Source: SHLQ01 sp964517125 (GTDB lineage: Bacteria; Actinomycetota; Acidimicrobiia; Acidimicrobiales; SHLQ01). Taken from it: DNA of 64,000 nucleotides. The DNA is taken from the NCBI GenBank assembly GCA_964517125.1, contig CAZFBD010000014.1, forward strand, positions 6,346 through 70,345, in the 5' to 3' direction. Position 1 is the stretch's first letter. Every line of letters begins with the position of its first letter. A model generated the notes under the pieces. The model was not told the origin of the DNA. It saw only the letters and a program-made list of their open reading frames with translations, and searched no databases. Shown one piece after another: positions 8,597-17,343 of this stretch. Position numbers and translations under genes: made by a program.

Positions 8597-10015
8597 ATGA
8601 AGTCCATGAAGTACGCGTTGAGCATTGTGCTCGGCTTTGCCGTTTTTGCATCGTTGGTGGCGACACCGGCGGGAGCAACCGGCCGAGCATCGGATGATCG
8701 ACAGGAACGGAGCTACGAAATCACGTTCACGAATCTGTCGGGTCAGCCAATGACCCCGCCGGTTCTGGCCGTGCACAACAAGACCGCCGACATCTTTGAG
8801 GTCGGAGAAGGCGCCATCGAACCCGTCCGTGAGATCGCCGAGAACGGCAACATCACCCCACTCGTCGAGCTCGCGAGCGGACTCAGCGATGTCACCGCTG
8901 CAGCCGTCGCCGGCGACGGCCCACTGTTTCCCGGTGAGTCCGTCACGGTCACCGTCGACGCCGATCGGTCCTGGCGACGCCTGAGCGTCGTGTCCATGGT
9001 CGTGTGCACCAACGATGGCTTCACCGGCCTCGACTCGGTTCGCATTCCCTGGTTCGTTGGCGATTCAGCAACCTTCTACGGACAGGCCTACGACGCCGGT
9101 ACCGAGCAGAACATCGAGGATCCCGACTACTGGGTGCCGCCATGTGGTGGCAACGGCGAGAACCTGAAGCAGGCCGAGAGCGGCGTCATCACCATGCATC
9201 CCGGCCTTTCGGGCTTCGGTGACCTCGACTTCGAGTCGGGTCAGAACATGCTGAAGGTCGACGTCACCCGCGTCGAGCGCGATGTACCCGCACCGACCCC
9301 TGAGCCNNNNNNNNNNNNNNNNNNNNNNNNNNNNNNNNNNNNNNNNNNNNNNNNNNNNNNNNNNNNNNNNNNNNNNNNNNNNNNNNNNNNNNNNNNNNNN
9401 NNNNNNCCTGAGCCGGAACCAGAGCCGACACCCGGCCCAGCCCGCGTGTACGAGCTCACATTCACCAACCATTCGGGTCAGCCAATGACCCCGCCGGTTG
9501 TTGCGATTCACAACAAGCGTGCAGACATCTTTGAGGTTGGCGAAGGCGCCATCGATGAGGTCCGCGAGATTGCCGAGAATGGCAACATCACTCCGCTGGT
9601 CGAGCTGGCCAGCGGCGCACGCAACGTTGCCGCTGCGGCGGTTGCCGGCGACGGTCCGCTCCTTCCGGGCGAGTCGGTCACGATCACCGTCGACAGCGAC
9701 GAGACCTGGCGCCGTCTGAGCGTCGTGGCCATGGTCGTGTGCACGAACGACGGCTTCACCGGCTTCGATTCGGTCCGCATTCCGTGGAACCTCGGCGACT
9801 CTGCGGAGTTCGCTGCGGTCGCCTACGACGCTGGCACCGAGCAGAACATTCTCGACCCCGACTACTGGGTCCCGCCATGCGGCGGCAATGGCGAGAACCT
9901 GAAGCAGGCCGAGAGCGGCGTGATCACCAAGCACCCGGGACAGTCCGGATTTGGTGCCATGGACTTCGCCGAGGGCGATGAACTGCTGACACTGTCGGTC
10001 ACCCGAGTGGGCTGA
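8597..10015 (+). CDS. Secreted tandem spondin-domain protein (contains 100-N gap)
   Basis: Exported protein with a Sec signal peptide (hydrophobic core YALSIVLGFAVFASLVA, AxA-type cleavage site near residue 27) and two homologous spondin_N-like domains. Each begins with an Y-E-[IL]-TFTN-x-SGQPMTPPV strand and contains FEVGEGAI, REIAENGNITPLVELASG, AVAGDGP, VVCTNDGFTG, DPDYWVPPCGGNGENLKQAE and SG[VI]IT. The domains are joined by a Pro/Glu linker (TPE...PEPEPEPTPGP) in which the assembly has 100 N, so the linker length and reading frame across it are unknown. Spondin domains in bacteria are secreted or matrix-associated; the ligand here is unknown. The two copies remain very similar at DNA level, consistent with an internal duplication. 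Confidence 0.8.
   Translation: MKSMKYALSIVLGFAVFASLVATPAGATGRASDDRQERSYEITFTNLSGQPMTPPVLAVHNKTADIFEVGEGAIEPVREIAENGNITPLVELASGLSDVTAAAVAGDGPLFPGESVTVTVDADRSWRRLSVVSMVVCTNDGFTGLDSVRIPWFVGDSATFYGQAYDAGTEQNIEDPDYWVPPCGGNGENLKQAESGVITMHPGLSGFGDLDFESGQNMLKVDVTRVERDVPAPTPEXXXXXXXXXXXXXXXXXXXXXXXXXXXXXXXXXXPEPEPEPTPGPARVYELTFTNHSGQPMTPPVVAIHNKRADIFEVGEGAIDEVREIAENGNITPLVELASGARNVAAAAVAGDGPLLPGESVTITVDSDETWRRLSVVAMVVCTNDGFTGFDSVRIPWNLGDSAEFAAVAYDAGTEQNILDPDYWVPPCGGNGENLKQAESGVITKHPGQSGFGAMDFAEGDELLTLSVTRVG
9307..9406. other. 100-N assembly gap
   Basis: Exactly 100 undetermined bases, the usual placeholder for a scaffold gap of unknown size. Both sides encode Pro-Glu codons, so a repetitive linker flanked by duplicated domains probably stopped the assembler. 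Confidence 0.98.
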
Positions 10016-10032
10016 CCCTCGGTACTGAAGGG

Positions 10033-10062
10033 CCGGTTCGCTCGGTCAGGCGAGCGAACCGG
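10033..10062. terminator. Bidirectional hairpin between convergent genes
   Basis: A 12-bp perfect stem (left arm 10033-10044, right arm 10051-10062, loop GTCAGG) between the spondin gene end and the dxs end; it overlaps the last codons of dxs. There is no T-run on the plus strand, so termination is inferred from stem strength and position. Confidence 0.5.
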
Positions 10063-11896
10063 TCACTTCGGCCACAATGCCTTCGGCGTTGAGGCCGTAG
10101 CGGGCGAGGATGCGAGCCGGCTTGTCGTGCGGAATGAATGCCGATGGCATGCCCAGCACACGCACCTTGCAGGCGCCGTGATCGCTTCCGCTGGAGCTGA
10201 GGTGTTCCTCGATCGCATCGCGGAAGCCGTCTCCGGCGCCACCGCTGCGCAGGCCGTCCTCGATCGTGACGACGAGCTTGTGGGTTGCGGCGTCGGCGAC
10301 CATCGCCGGGTCGACCGGAGTGACGATTCGGGGGTCCCAGACGCTGGCGCTGATTCCCTTTGCTTCGAGCAGCTCGGCTGCCTCGAGGGCATCCTCGAAC
10401 ATCTTGCCGACACCGATGATGCAGACGTCTGTTCCGACCCGAGCCTTACGGGCGAGCAGCCCGGAGCCGACCTCGGCCTCGCCGACGGACGGGGCCGCCT
10501 GCTTGGTCCACCGCAGCATCGCGGGGCCATCGGTGCACAGCTCCACGGCATCGGACAGCTGGACCTGAAGTTCCTGGTAGCTCGACGGAGCGAACACGGT
10601 CATACCGGGGACCTTGCTGAACAAGACCATGTCCAGAAGCCCGTGATGTGAGGCGCCGTCGTCGCCGGTCACGCCGGCTCGGTCGAGGCAGAAGATGACG
10701 GGTTGGCGGTGCAGGCCGACATCCATGTTGACCTGATCGAATGCCCGGGACATGAAGGTGCTGTAGACGGCAACGACCGGACGGAGGCCGCCCATGGCCA
10801 TTCCGGCCGCGGCTGTGGTTGCGTGCTGCTCGGCGATGCCGACGTCGAACGTGCGCTCGGGGAAGCGTTCGCGGAACGGCAGCAGACCGGTGGAGTCGGG
10901 CATGGCGGCGGTGATCGCAACCACGTTCTTGTGTTCTTCAGCGACCTTGATGAGTGCCTCGGTGAACGCCTGGGTGTACGAGCCGGCCTTGACGCCACCC
11001 ATGTCGTGCATGTTCTTGATGGTGTCGTTCTCGGCGGGCGCATAGCCGCGGCCCTTTTGTGTGAGTACGTGGACGACGACTGGGCCACGGAACTTCTTGG
11101 CGTTCTGCAGCGCGTCCTCGAGGCCCTCAATGTCGTGGCCGTCGAAGGGTCCCAGGTAGTGGACACCGAGGTTCTCGAAGAACGCTGGCGGCTCCCACAT
11201 CTGGCGGATGGCGGCCTTGGTGGCGTGGATGCCGCGTTCCACGTGTTCGCCAACCCACGGAATGTTCTCGGCGATCTTCTCCATGCGGGCCTGGCGGCGC
11301 ATGTACACCGGGTTCGCGCGAATCTTCACCAGCGACTCGGTGAGCTTGGATGCGGTGGGTGCGTAGGAACGGCCGTTGTCGTTGAGGATGATGGTGACGT
11401 TGCTGTTGCTGTGCCCGAGGTTGTTGATGCCTTCGTAGGCCATTCCGCCGGTGAGGGCGCCGTCGCCAATGACGGCGACGATTTCGCGATCGTGGCCAAC
11501 CGTGGACGCCTCGGCGGTGGCGAGACCGTGGGCGTAGCTGAGGACGGTGGATGCGTGGCTGTTTTCGATCCAGTCGTGTTCGCTCTCTTCACGGCTGGGG
11601 TAACCAGAGATGCCATCGCTCTGTCGGAGTCCCTCGAATGCCTTGACCCGTCCGGTGAGCATCTTGTGGACGTAGGTCTGGTGCCCGGTGTCCCACAGGA
11701 GGATGTCCTTGGGTGATTGGAAGTTGCGATGGAGCGCAATGGTCAGCTCGACTGCGCCAAGGTTGGACCCGAGGTGGCCTGCGTTCTTGGAGACCGCAGT
11801 GACGATCAGTTCGCGGATCTCCGCAGACAGCGCGTCAAGTTCCTCGTACGAGAGCTCGCGAAGGTCGTCGGGACCGTTGATTGAATCGAGGAGCAT
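10046..11896 (-). CDS. dxs: 1-deoxy-D-xylulose-5-phosphate synthase
   Basis: First enzyme of the MEP isoprenoid pathway: pyruvate + glyceraldehyde 3-phosphate to DXP, thiamine-diphosphate dependent. 616 residues, normal length. Seen in order: LREL-type N-terminus, GHLGSNLGAVELTIALH, the ThDP motif GDGALTGGMAYEGINNLG, LGPFDGHD, KGRGYAPAENDT, the pyrimidine-domain FDVGIAEQHATTAAAGMA, CLDRAGVTGDDGASHHG and the C-terminal transketolase domain. The ATG at 11896 gives the expected N-terminus; a TACCCT hexamer lies 8 bp upstream. It is convergent with the spondin gene. Confidence 0.96.
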   Translation of the reverse strand: MLLDSINGPDDLRELSYEELDALSAEIRELIVTAVSKNAGHLGSNLGAVELTIALHRNFQSPKDILLWDTGHQTYVHKMLTGRVKAFEGLRQSDGISGYPSREESEHDWIENSHASTVLSYAHGLATAEASTVGHDREIVAVIGDGALTGGMAYEGINNLGHSNSNVTIILNDNGRSYAPTASKLTESLVKIRANPVYMRRQARMEKIAENIPWVGEHVERGIHATKAAIRQMWEPPAFFENLGVHYLGPFDGHDIEGLEDALQNAKKFRGPVVVHVLTQKGRGYAPAENDTIKNMHDMGGVKAGSYTQAFTEALIKVAEEHKNVVAITAAMPDSTGLLPFRERFPERTFDVGIAEQHATTAAAGMAMGGLRPVVAVYSTFMSRAFDQVNMDVGLHRQPVIFCLDRAGVTGDDGASHHGLLDMVLFSKVPGMTVFAPSSYQELQVQLSDAVELCTDGPAMLRWTKQAAPSVGEAEVGSGLLARKARVGTDVCIIGVGKMFEDALEAAELLEAKGISASVWDPRIVTPVDPAMVADAATHKLVVTIEDGLRSGGAGDGFRDAIEEHLSSSGSDHGACKVRVLGMPSAFIPHDKPARILARYGLNAEGIVAEVTGSLA

Positions 11897-11904
11897 CGCT
11901 CAAC

Positions 11905-11910
11905 AGGGTA
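11905..11910 (-). promoter_or_regulatory. Possible -10 element of dxs (TACCCT)
   Basis: TACCCT on the minus strand, 8 bp before the dxs ATG; slightly longer spacing than the 6-7 bp seen elsewhere. Confidence 0.35.
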
Positions 11911-11993
11911 GCTGTCCCCGTGCCGCGCTGACCGCGCCAGCGGCACCTTCTTTGGCGCCCAGGACAATCTCGTATTGTTCCGGCCCGTACGGC

Positions 11994-12371
11994 TCAGGAC
12001 ATGCGGGAAAGAAATGCCTCGCGGCTGACCTGCACCCTGATGATGCGACCGGTACCCACGAGGGTGTCCTCGCTCCGAGCCTCGGATTCGAACACCAGCC
12101 GTCGACCCTCGATTCGGATCAGGTTCGCCGTGGCCTCGACGGCAGCGCCCACCGGCGATCCGTTCAGGTGGTCGAGATTGATCCGAAGACCCGCCGTGAT
12201 CATGCCTTGGGGCATGTGGCCATCGAGCGCATCCATGGTTGCCTCCTGCATCAGCTGGAGGAGTCGTGGTGTGCTGAGGACGGCGACATCACCGGTGCCG
12301 TGCACGATTGCGGTGTCTTCGTCGGTGACGACCATCGATGCGCATCCCGACAGTCCGAGCTCAATTGCCAT
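11994..12371 (-). CDS. Hotdog-fold thioesterase (FlK-like)
   Basis: A 125-residue single-domain hotdog protein resembling fluoroacetyl-CoA-type thioesterases: VLSTPRLLQLMQEATMDAL (the helix carrying a catalytic acid, here Glu), TAGLRINLDHLNGSPVGAAV and VFESEARSEDTLVGTGRIIR. Likely hydrolyses an acyl-CoA; the substrate is unknown. The ATG at 12371 is chosen because a TACGGT hexamer ends 6 bp upstream and homologous sequence begins there; the longer upstream frame is not conserved-looking. Confidence 0.8.
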   Translation of the reverse strand: MAIELGLSGCASMVVTDEDTAIVHGTGDVAVLSTPRLLQLMQEATMDALDGHMPQGMITAGLRINLDHLNGSPVGAAVEATANLIRIEGRRLVFESEARSEDTLVGTGRIIRVQVSREAFLSRMS

Positions 12372-12377
12372 TGCGTC

Positions 12378-12383
12378 ACCGTA
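12378..12383 (-). promoter_or_regulatory. -10 element (TACGGT) for a leaderless transcript
   Basis: TACGGT on the minus strand ends 6 bp before the thioesterase ATG at 12371, with no ribosome site between. Confidence 0.5.
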
Positions 12384-12584
12384 CTCGGAACCCGCGCCTC
12401 GGGCTGGAGACAGCAGGGCGTGATGTGCCAGCCGGTCTCCGTTGTGCCGTGGAGCGGCTCCGCGGGGGAACCTTCGACTATCGGTGCCCTTCACGACTGC
12501 GCATCGCGGCCGACGGGACCCGAGATCGATCGGTACAGTGGCAAACACACCCGAACGTTCGTCCCCTGCTGAAAGGCGCACATC

Positions 12585-13976
12585 GTGCTCGATGAATCAC
12601 TCGTTGCTTCCACCCTGGACACCGCAATTGCTGGCGGAGCCGACTGGGCCGAGGTGTTCGTGGAGGACAAGCGTTCGTCATCGGCGCGTTTCGACGACGG
12701 CCGTATCGAGGAACTCACTTCGGGCCGTGACCGTGGCGCGGGTATCCGCGTCGTGTCGGGTGACACCACCGGCTTCGCCCACACCGCCGACCTCAGCGAA
12801 GCCGGGCTTCGTTCAGCAGCCGAGGCTGCCGCCGCAGCCGCCCGTGGGGGAGGCGGCGGTGTCCGCAAGGTGTCGCTCGAGCGACAGACCGCCACCCGCG
12901 ACATCGACATCACGACGTACCCCGAGACCATCGCCAAGGCTACGAAGGTCGAGCTGCTCACCGAAGCAAACGAGGCCGCCCGCGATGCCGGCGATGCCAT
13001 CAGCCAGGTGTCGGCCAACTACGGCGACAGCCGCCGCCGGATTCTCGTGGCGAACAGTGACGGACTCCTCGCCGAGGACGATCAGGTCCGCACCGTGTTC
13101 TCCGTCGCCTGCGTCGCGCTCGGCGATACCGGCATGCAGACCGGCCGCGAGAGCGCCGGTCGCACGGTCGGGTTCGAGATGTTCGATCAGTACGACGTTT
13201 CCGAAATGGCTCGCACCGCAGCCCAGCGAGCAATCACCAAGCTGAGCGCCCGTCCCGCTCCCAGCGGTGCCCAGACCGTGGTCGTTGGCCCCGGTGGTGG
13301 CGGCGTGCTCTTCCACGAAGCCTGCGGACATGGCCTCGAAGCCGATCTCGTGGCCAAGAAGGCATCGGTCTTCGCCGGTCGGGTGGGCCAGCAGGTCGCA
13401 ACGCCGCTCGTCACGCTCATCGATGACGGCACCATGTCCACCGAGTGGGGCAACTTCGCCATCGACGACGAAGGTCGCCCAGCGCAGAAGAACGTCCTGA
13501 TCCAGGACGGCATCCTCACCGACTACATGTACGACCAGATTCGTGCTCGCAAAGAGGGTCGTCCGTCGTCGGGCAATGGCCGCCGGCAGAGCTACCAGCA
13601 CCTTCCGATGGTCCGCATGACGAACACGTACATCACGGCAGGCGAGGACAACCCGTCCGACATCATCGCCAGCACCGAGAACGGCGTTTACGTCGCGACC
13701 CTCGGTGGTGGCCAGGTGAACACGGCCACCGGCGACTTCGTCTTCGGCATGACCGAGGCGTACCTCATCGAGAACGGGCAGATCACCGACCCGATCCGCG
13801 AAGGCAACCTCATCGGCAATGGTCCCGAGGTCCTGACCCGCATCGACGCACTCGGCAACGACTTCGCCATGGGGCATCCGGGCACCTGCGGCAAGGACGG
13901 CCAGGGAGTGCCTGTCGGCGACGGCACGCCCACCCTTCGGGTCACCAGCCTGACCGTTGGCGGCACCGCAGCCTGA
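12585..13976 (+). CDS. tldD: Metalloprotease TldD
   Basis: 463-residue catalytic subunit of the TldD/TldE heterodimeric zinc protease, known in E. coli for microcin B17 maturation and CcdA degradation. The metal-binding HExxxH motif is present as HEACGH (first His near residue 244) inside GGGGVLFHEACGHGLEADLV. N-terminal ADWAEVFVEDKRSS and RDRGAGIRVVSGDTTGFAHT match the family, as do TMSTEWGNFAIDDEG, GRRQSYQHLPMVRMTNTYI and GKDGQGVPVGDGTPTLRV. GTG start at 12585, with GAAAGG about 12 bp upstream. Its partner tldE lies 0.7 kb downstream, and a second tldE copy at 52.6 kb. Confidence 0.94.
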   Translation: MLDESLVASTLDTAIAGGADWAEVFVEDKRSSSARFDDGRIEELTSGRDRGAGIRVVSGDTTGFAHTADLSEAGLRSAAEAAAAAARGGGGGVRKVSLERQTATRDIDITTYPETIAKATKVELLTEANEAARDAGDAISQVSANYGDSRRRILVANSDGLLAEDDQVRTVFSVACVALGDTGMQTGRESAGRTVGFEMFDQYDVSEMARTAAQRAITKLSARPAPSGAQTVVVGPGGGGVLFHEACGHGLEADLVAKKASVFAGRVGQQVATPLVTLIDDGTMSTEWGNFAIDDEGRPAQKNVLIQDGILTDYMYDQIRARKEGRPSSGNGRRQSYQHLPMVRMTNTYITAGEDNPSDIIASTENGVYVATLGGGQVNTATGDFVFGMTEAYLIENGQITDPIREGNLIGNGPEVLTRIDALGNDFAMGHPGTCGKDGQGVPVGDGTPTLRVTSLTVGGTAA

Positions 13977-13988
13977 TCCCGGTTCGGG

Positions 13989-14453
13989 TCAGCGGGTGGC
14001 GAACACGCCCACCCGTTCCAAAACAAGAACGGGTGGCGACGGCCGGCGCGCCGTGAACTGATCGGCGAGCCGCGGGTCCAGGCGCGCCATCTGGTTCCAG
14101 AGCTTGGTTCGTTCGGCGCCACGGGTCTCCCGGGCTCGGACCACATGCCGTTCGTTTCCGTCGACGATCACGGCTTTGGCGCCGGCGCGGATGTTCACGT
14201 ACCACTCGGGCTGTTCTCGGGTGTCGTCTTCGGGGGTCACCACAACGACCCATCCGTCGGGGTGCCAGCCGCTGCGGATCAGGTGCTCGCGTACCCGTCC
14301 GGTGATCCGGTTGGCGGTGGCAAGCACTGCCGAGGATCCCTTGGACGCACGGATGCGTCGCGCTCGTCGTGCCCGACGTTCCAGAGGGTCGATGGGCCCG
14401 GGATTTGCTGCGTCTTCCGCCGTTGTTTCTGGTGCTGCTGTCGTGGTGTGCAT
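13989..14453 (-). CDS. Deazaflavin-dependent nitroreductase-like protein
   Basis: 154 residues. The C-terminal half has the split-barrel nitroreductase (F420H2-dependent, DUF385) pattern: WYVNIRAGAKAVIVDGNE, then an RxxE-rich loop and ERTKLWNQMARLDPRLADQF. The N-terminal ~50 residues are Ala/Arg-rich with no match I recognise. The usual N-terminal helix preceding the barrel looks short, so cofactor binding is not certain. The start at 14453 has GGGAGG about 9 bp upstream. It lies between tldD and tldE on the opposite strand. Confidence 0.6.
   Translation of the reverse strand: MHTTTAAPETTAEDAANPGPIDPLERRARRARRIRASKGSSAVLATANRITGRVREHLIRSGWHPDGWVVVVTPEDDTREQPEWYVNIRAGAKAVIVDGNERHVVRARETRGAERTKLWNQMARLDPRLADQFTARRPSPPVLVLERVGVFATR
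14009..14036. terminator. Hairpin after tldD
   Basis: A 10-bp stem (14009-14018 with 14027-14036) and an 8-base A-rich loop, about 30 bp past the tldD stop but inside the end of the convergent gene. Possible terminator for tldD; no T-run follows. Confidence 0.3.
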
Positions 14454-14555
14454 GTGTTCGCCTCCCGCAAGGTTTGGTGTGCAGTGCCGCCAGTCCAGTC
14501 GCGTTCCCCCGAATCCGTCAATTCTGAGCGTGCGGTCACGACCACAAAGCGTGAC

Positions 14556-14620
14556 AGGGGTCTGACCCCTAACCCGCGCTAGGGGTCAGACCCCCAACCG
14601 CATTTAGGGGTCCGACCCCT
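14556..14620. repeat. Three palindromes of the GGGGTCTGACCCC type
   Basis: Copies at 14556-14570, 14581-14595 and 14606-14620, spaced exactly 25 bp start to start, each about 15 bp: AGGGGTCTGACCCCT and close variants (TCA or TCC in the core). The A(A)CCC-rich spacers are similar. They lie 60 bp before the tldE start. The same palindrome recurs at 17.3 kb. Confidence 0.85.
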
Positions 14621-14680
14621 GGGCCGATGGAGGGATCCGCCTCTAGCGTTGACGGCGGAACGCATCGATCGGGGAACCAC

Positions 14681-16021
14681 GTGTCAGAACTGCAGACGAT
14701 CGCCGAGCAGGTGATTGGTTGGGCCAAGAACAACGAACAGGTTGAGGTTGTTGCCGTCTCCGACCGAGACACCGAGATTCGCGTGTACGAAGGTGAGGTC
14801 GAGCAGTTCACCTCGTCGGCATCACAAGGTGTGGGCATCCGCATCATCGCCGACCAGCGGCAGGGATTTGCCTGGGCCGGAACGCTCGACATCGACGTGC
14901 TGCGAGAGACGATGGCCGAAGCACGAGACAACGCCACGTTCGGCACGGTTGATGAACACCTTGGCCTGGCGGCACCCGATGGCATGGCACTGCCCGATCT
15001 CGACGTGTACGACGACGGTGCCCTCACCATGGCTACCGAGGACAAGATCGCCATGGCGATCGAGCTGGAGAAGCTGACCCGAGAAGCCGATCCGCGGGTC
15101 AACGGCATCGAGTCCGCCGACTATGTCGACAGCATCAGCGAGAGCGCGCTCGTCTCGACAGCAGGCGTCGCAGTGGAATCGCGTGAGTCGGCTTCGTACG
15201 TGACGTCGACCGCGCTCGCCAGCGAGGACGATGACACCCAGATCGGCTTCGGATTCAGCGTTGGCCGCAACCCGGCCGACCTCGACGTGGCCACCGCAGC
15301 CGCCGATGCTGCGGAGCGGGCCACCCGCCTGCTTGGTGCCACCCAGCCCGAGAGCGAACGAGTCACCGTGATCTTCGACCCATTCGTCACGGCGCAGTTC
15401 CTGGGAATCCTCGGCGAAACCATGTCGGGCGACTCGGTCCTGAAGGGGTACAGCCTCTTCGCCAACCGCCTCGGCGAAACCGTTGCCTCGCCGAAGTTCA
15501 CGCTCGTCGACGATCCGACCAACCCGAAGATGTTCACTGCCGGCCTCACCGACGGCGAAGGGCTGGCCAGCCGACGAAACGTCCTCGTCGACGAAGGTCA
15601 GCTGCAGATGTTCGTGCACAACGCCTACACCGCACGGAAGTCCGGCGTCACTCCCACCGGGTCAGCCGTCCGCAGCTACTCCAGCGTTCCGAGCGTCGGT
15701 ACCCGTGCGCTCCAGCTTCTGCCTGGAACCAAGAGCCAGGAAGAGCTCGTGGCCGGCATCGACAACGGTGTGCTGATCCAGGGAGTCGCCGGAATCCACT
15801 CCGGAGTCAACCCCGTATCCGGTGACTTCTCCACTGGAGCCGAGGGCCTCCGGATCCGCAACGGTGAACTTGCCGAGCCGCTTCGCGAGATCACGATTGC
15901 CTCGACTCTGCAAAAGATGCTCGGCGACATCGAAGCCGTCGGCAACGACACGGATTGGCTGCCCATGTCGGCCGCCGGCGTCAGCGTTGTGATCGCCGAC
16001 GTCACCATGTCGGGACGCTGA
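14681..16021 (+). CDS. tldE: TldE/PmbA protease subunit, copy 1
   Basis: 446 residues, partner of TldD. It shares the family fold but has no HExxxH motif, as expected for TldE. Visible blocks: IRVYEGEVEQFTSSASQGVG, GIRIIADQRQGFAWAGTLD, TRLLGATQPESERVTVIFDP, TGLTDGEGL-type segment, then the C-terminal IHSGVNPVSGDFSTGAEGL and IASTLQKMLGDIEAVGNDTD. The GTG at 14681 (VSELQTIAEQ) is chosen because it fits the paralogue at 52621, also 446 residues. The two copies align over the full length and differ mainly in the middle. The upstream region holds the palindrome cluster. Confidence 0.92.
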   Translation: MSELQTIAEQVIGWAKNNEQVEVVAVSDRDTEIRVYEGEVEQFTSSASQGVGIRIIADQRQGFAWAGTLDIDVLRETMAEARDNATFGTVDEHLGLAAPDGMALPDLDVYDDGALTMATEDKIAMAIELEKLTREADPRVNGIESADYVDSISESALVSTAGVAVESRESASYVTSTALASEDDDTQIGFGFSVGRNPADLDVATAAADAAERATRLLGATQPESERVTVIFDPFVTAQFLGILGETMSGDSVLKGYSLFANRLGETVASPKFTLVDDPTNPKMFTAGLTDGEGLASRRNVLVDEGQLQMFVHNAYTARKSGVTPTGSAVRSYSSVPSVGTRALQLLPGTKSQEELVAGIDNGVLIQGVAGIHSGVNPVSGDFSTGAEGLRIRNGELAEPLREITIASTLQKMLGDIEAVGNDTDWLPMSAAGVSVVIADVTMSGR

Positions 16022-16022
16022 T

Positions 16023-17117
16023 TCAGCTCGTCGCAATCTCGGCGGCAATTCGGCCGATCTCATCACTCGACTTCGCGGCAGCCCCGCAGCCGCCGAACGC
16101 CACCGTCACGGTGTCGGAGACCCGGTCGAGGTGTGGGCGGCCCGAGGGTGTGTACGAAACGACGCATGGCTTGTGCCGAATCCGACGGACCTCTCGGTCG
16201 GGGAGCAACGCCTCGAGGAGCTCGAAGAGCGCCTCCGCTTCGGCAGCCGACGCACCGGACCGAAACCAGTCGTCGATCGGATCGTTGGTGTCTGTCAGGT
16301 ACGGGGGTTTGCTGTCGCCGCCGATCTTGAGAAGCCATCGGCCGTCGCTGAATTCCACCGGCGGAACCCAGTAGGCCTCGTCGAGCGACGCATGTGGTGG
16401 GTCATCGATGATCAGCGTGGGCAGGTCTGGACCAGGCCCGAGTTCGGCCAGAGCGATCGTGCGGAGACGCCGCTCGAGTGGTAGCGAAACCCCTGCAAGT
16501 TCTGCGCCGTAGGCACCGGTGCAGACAATGACCTGGTCGGCCGAGATCGGCTCGCCAGATCGCAGGGTGAGGGTCGTCGGGGAGTTGCTGGTGTCCACGT
16601 GTTCGACAACGTCGGCAACGATGTTGGCACCGTTCTGTTGAGCGCAGACCGTCTGCGCCTTCACGAGAAGCCGAGGGTTGATCAGGCCGGCCGGTGGGCC
16701 CTCCCACACGATCCGGTGACTGGCGACGCCGCTGACAATGCCAGTCCGTCGCTGCAGCTCGGCGCCGCTCAGCTCGACGGCATCGGCGCCAAGCGCAGTC
16801 GCCACCGGGATGGTCTCGGCAGCGGAGTCGGCCAGGACCACAAGCCCGACCGGGTCATGAAACGAGATGCCGCTCTGCTCCTCGATTTTGGCGTAGCGAT
16901 CGATCGATGCCCGAGCCCACGCTCCCCAGGGTTCAGAGAACGCGGTGATTCGGGTGACCCGTCCCTGGTCGAAATGGCTGGCGAACGGTCCCTCGGCGTA
17001 CTCCGTTGGTTCGTCGGGTCCGATGTTGGTGACGCGGTGCCCGGCGGCAGCCAGATGCCGAGCCGCGGCCGAACCAATCATGCCCCGACCCACGACGGCG
17101 ACATCGACGTGCGTCAT
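16023..17117 (-). CDS. FAD-dependent amine oxidase (sarcosine/N-methyltryptophan oxidase-like)
   Basis: 364 residues of the DAO/MSOX-SolA family, which oxidises secondary amines with FAD. The N-terminal Rossmann motif is GRGMIGSAAARHLAAAGH (GxGxxG at residues ~9-14). Further family features are FDQGRVTRI (the region near the flavin attachment side), VCTGAYGAELAG, the substrate-domain AYWVPPVEFSDGRWLLKIGG and the C-terminal FGGCGAAAKSSDEIGRIAAE, which carries a Cys in the position where MSOX-type enzymes may link FAD. The substrate is not known. Its ATG overlaps the stop of the small gene upstream (ATGA), so the two are translationally coupled. Confidence 0.82.
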   Translation of the reverse strand: MTHVDVAVVGRGMIGSAAARHLAAAGHRVTNIGPDEPTEYAEGPFASHFDQGRVTRITAFSEPWGAWARASIDRYAKIEEQSGISFHDPVGLVVLADSAAETIPVATALGADAVELSGAELQRRTGIVSGVASHRIVWEGPPAGLINPRLLVKAQTVCAQQNGANIVADVVEHVDTSNSPTTLTLRSGEPISADQVIVCTGAYGAELAGVSLPLERRLRTIALAELGPGPDLPTLIIDDPPHASLDEAYWVPPVEFSDGRWLLKIGGDSKPPYLTDTNDPIDDWFRSGASAAEAEALFELLEALLPDREVRRIRHKPCVVSYTPSGRPHLDRVSDTVTVAFGGCGAAAKSSDEIGRIAAEIATS

Positions 17118-17341
17118 GCGTTCTTCCGGGCTTTGCGAGCCTGGGCGCGCTCCCACTTCCGTTGCCGGCTGCGGCAGGCCTTCCGACAGAACTGCTGATT
17201 CGCCGTGCGGGCTTCGAAGATCTGCTCACACCGCCAATAGGCGCAGCCGAGCAAGCGGTCGGGGTTCAGATCGTCCGGAAAGTCGTCGGGAAGGTCGGAA
17301 GGAAGCGGTTCGATCTGTCCAGTGAAGCACGGAACAGCGAT
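17114..17341 (-). CDS. Small Cys-rich (zinc-finger-like) protein, start unclear
   Basis: A frame of 76 codons without an ATG or GTG. The C-terminal half reads LGCAYWRCEQIFEARTANQQ then FCRKACRSRQRKWERAQARK: four Cys (C-x4-C ... C-x3-C) followed by a basic tail, reminiscent of CGNR-type zinc fingers. Its stop overlaps the start of the FAD oxidase. Possible starts are CTG at 17269 or TTG at 17254. The frame is closed upstream by a TGA inside the palindrome cluster at 17342-17408, so the original start may have been displaced by insertion of those repeats. The Cys pattern and coupling argue that it is real; function unknown. Confidence 0.45.
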   Translation of the reverse strand: MAVPCFTGQIEPLPSDLPDDFPDDLNPDRLLGCAYWRCEQIFEARTANQQFCRKACRSRQRKWERAQARKARKNA

Positions 17342-17343
17342 TC

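Noticed and set aside
9307..9406. Continuous spondin reading frame across the gap
   Set aside because: The gap length is a placeholder, so frame continuity over 100 N is accidental; I keep one gene because both sides encode the same linker type and domain.
14556..14620. Palindromes as ordinary terminators
   Set aside because: Stems are only 5-7 bp with no T-run, they occur in threes at fixed spacing, and one cluster lies directly in front of a promoter.
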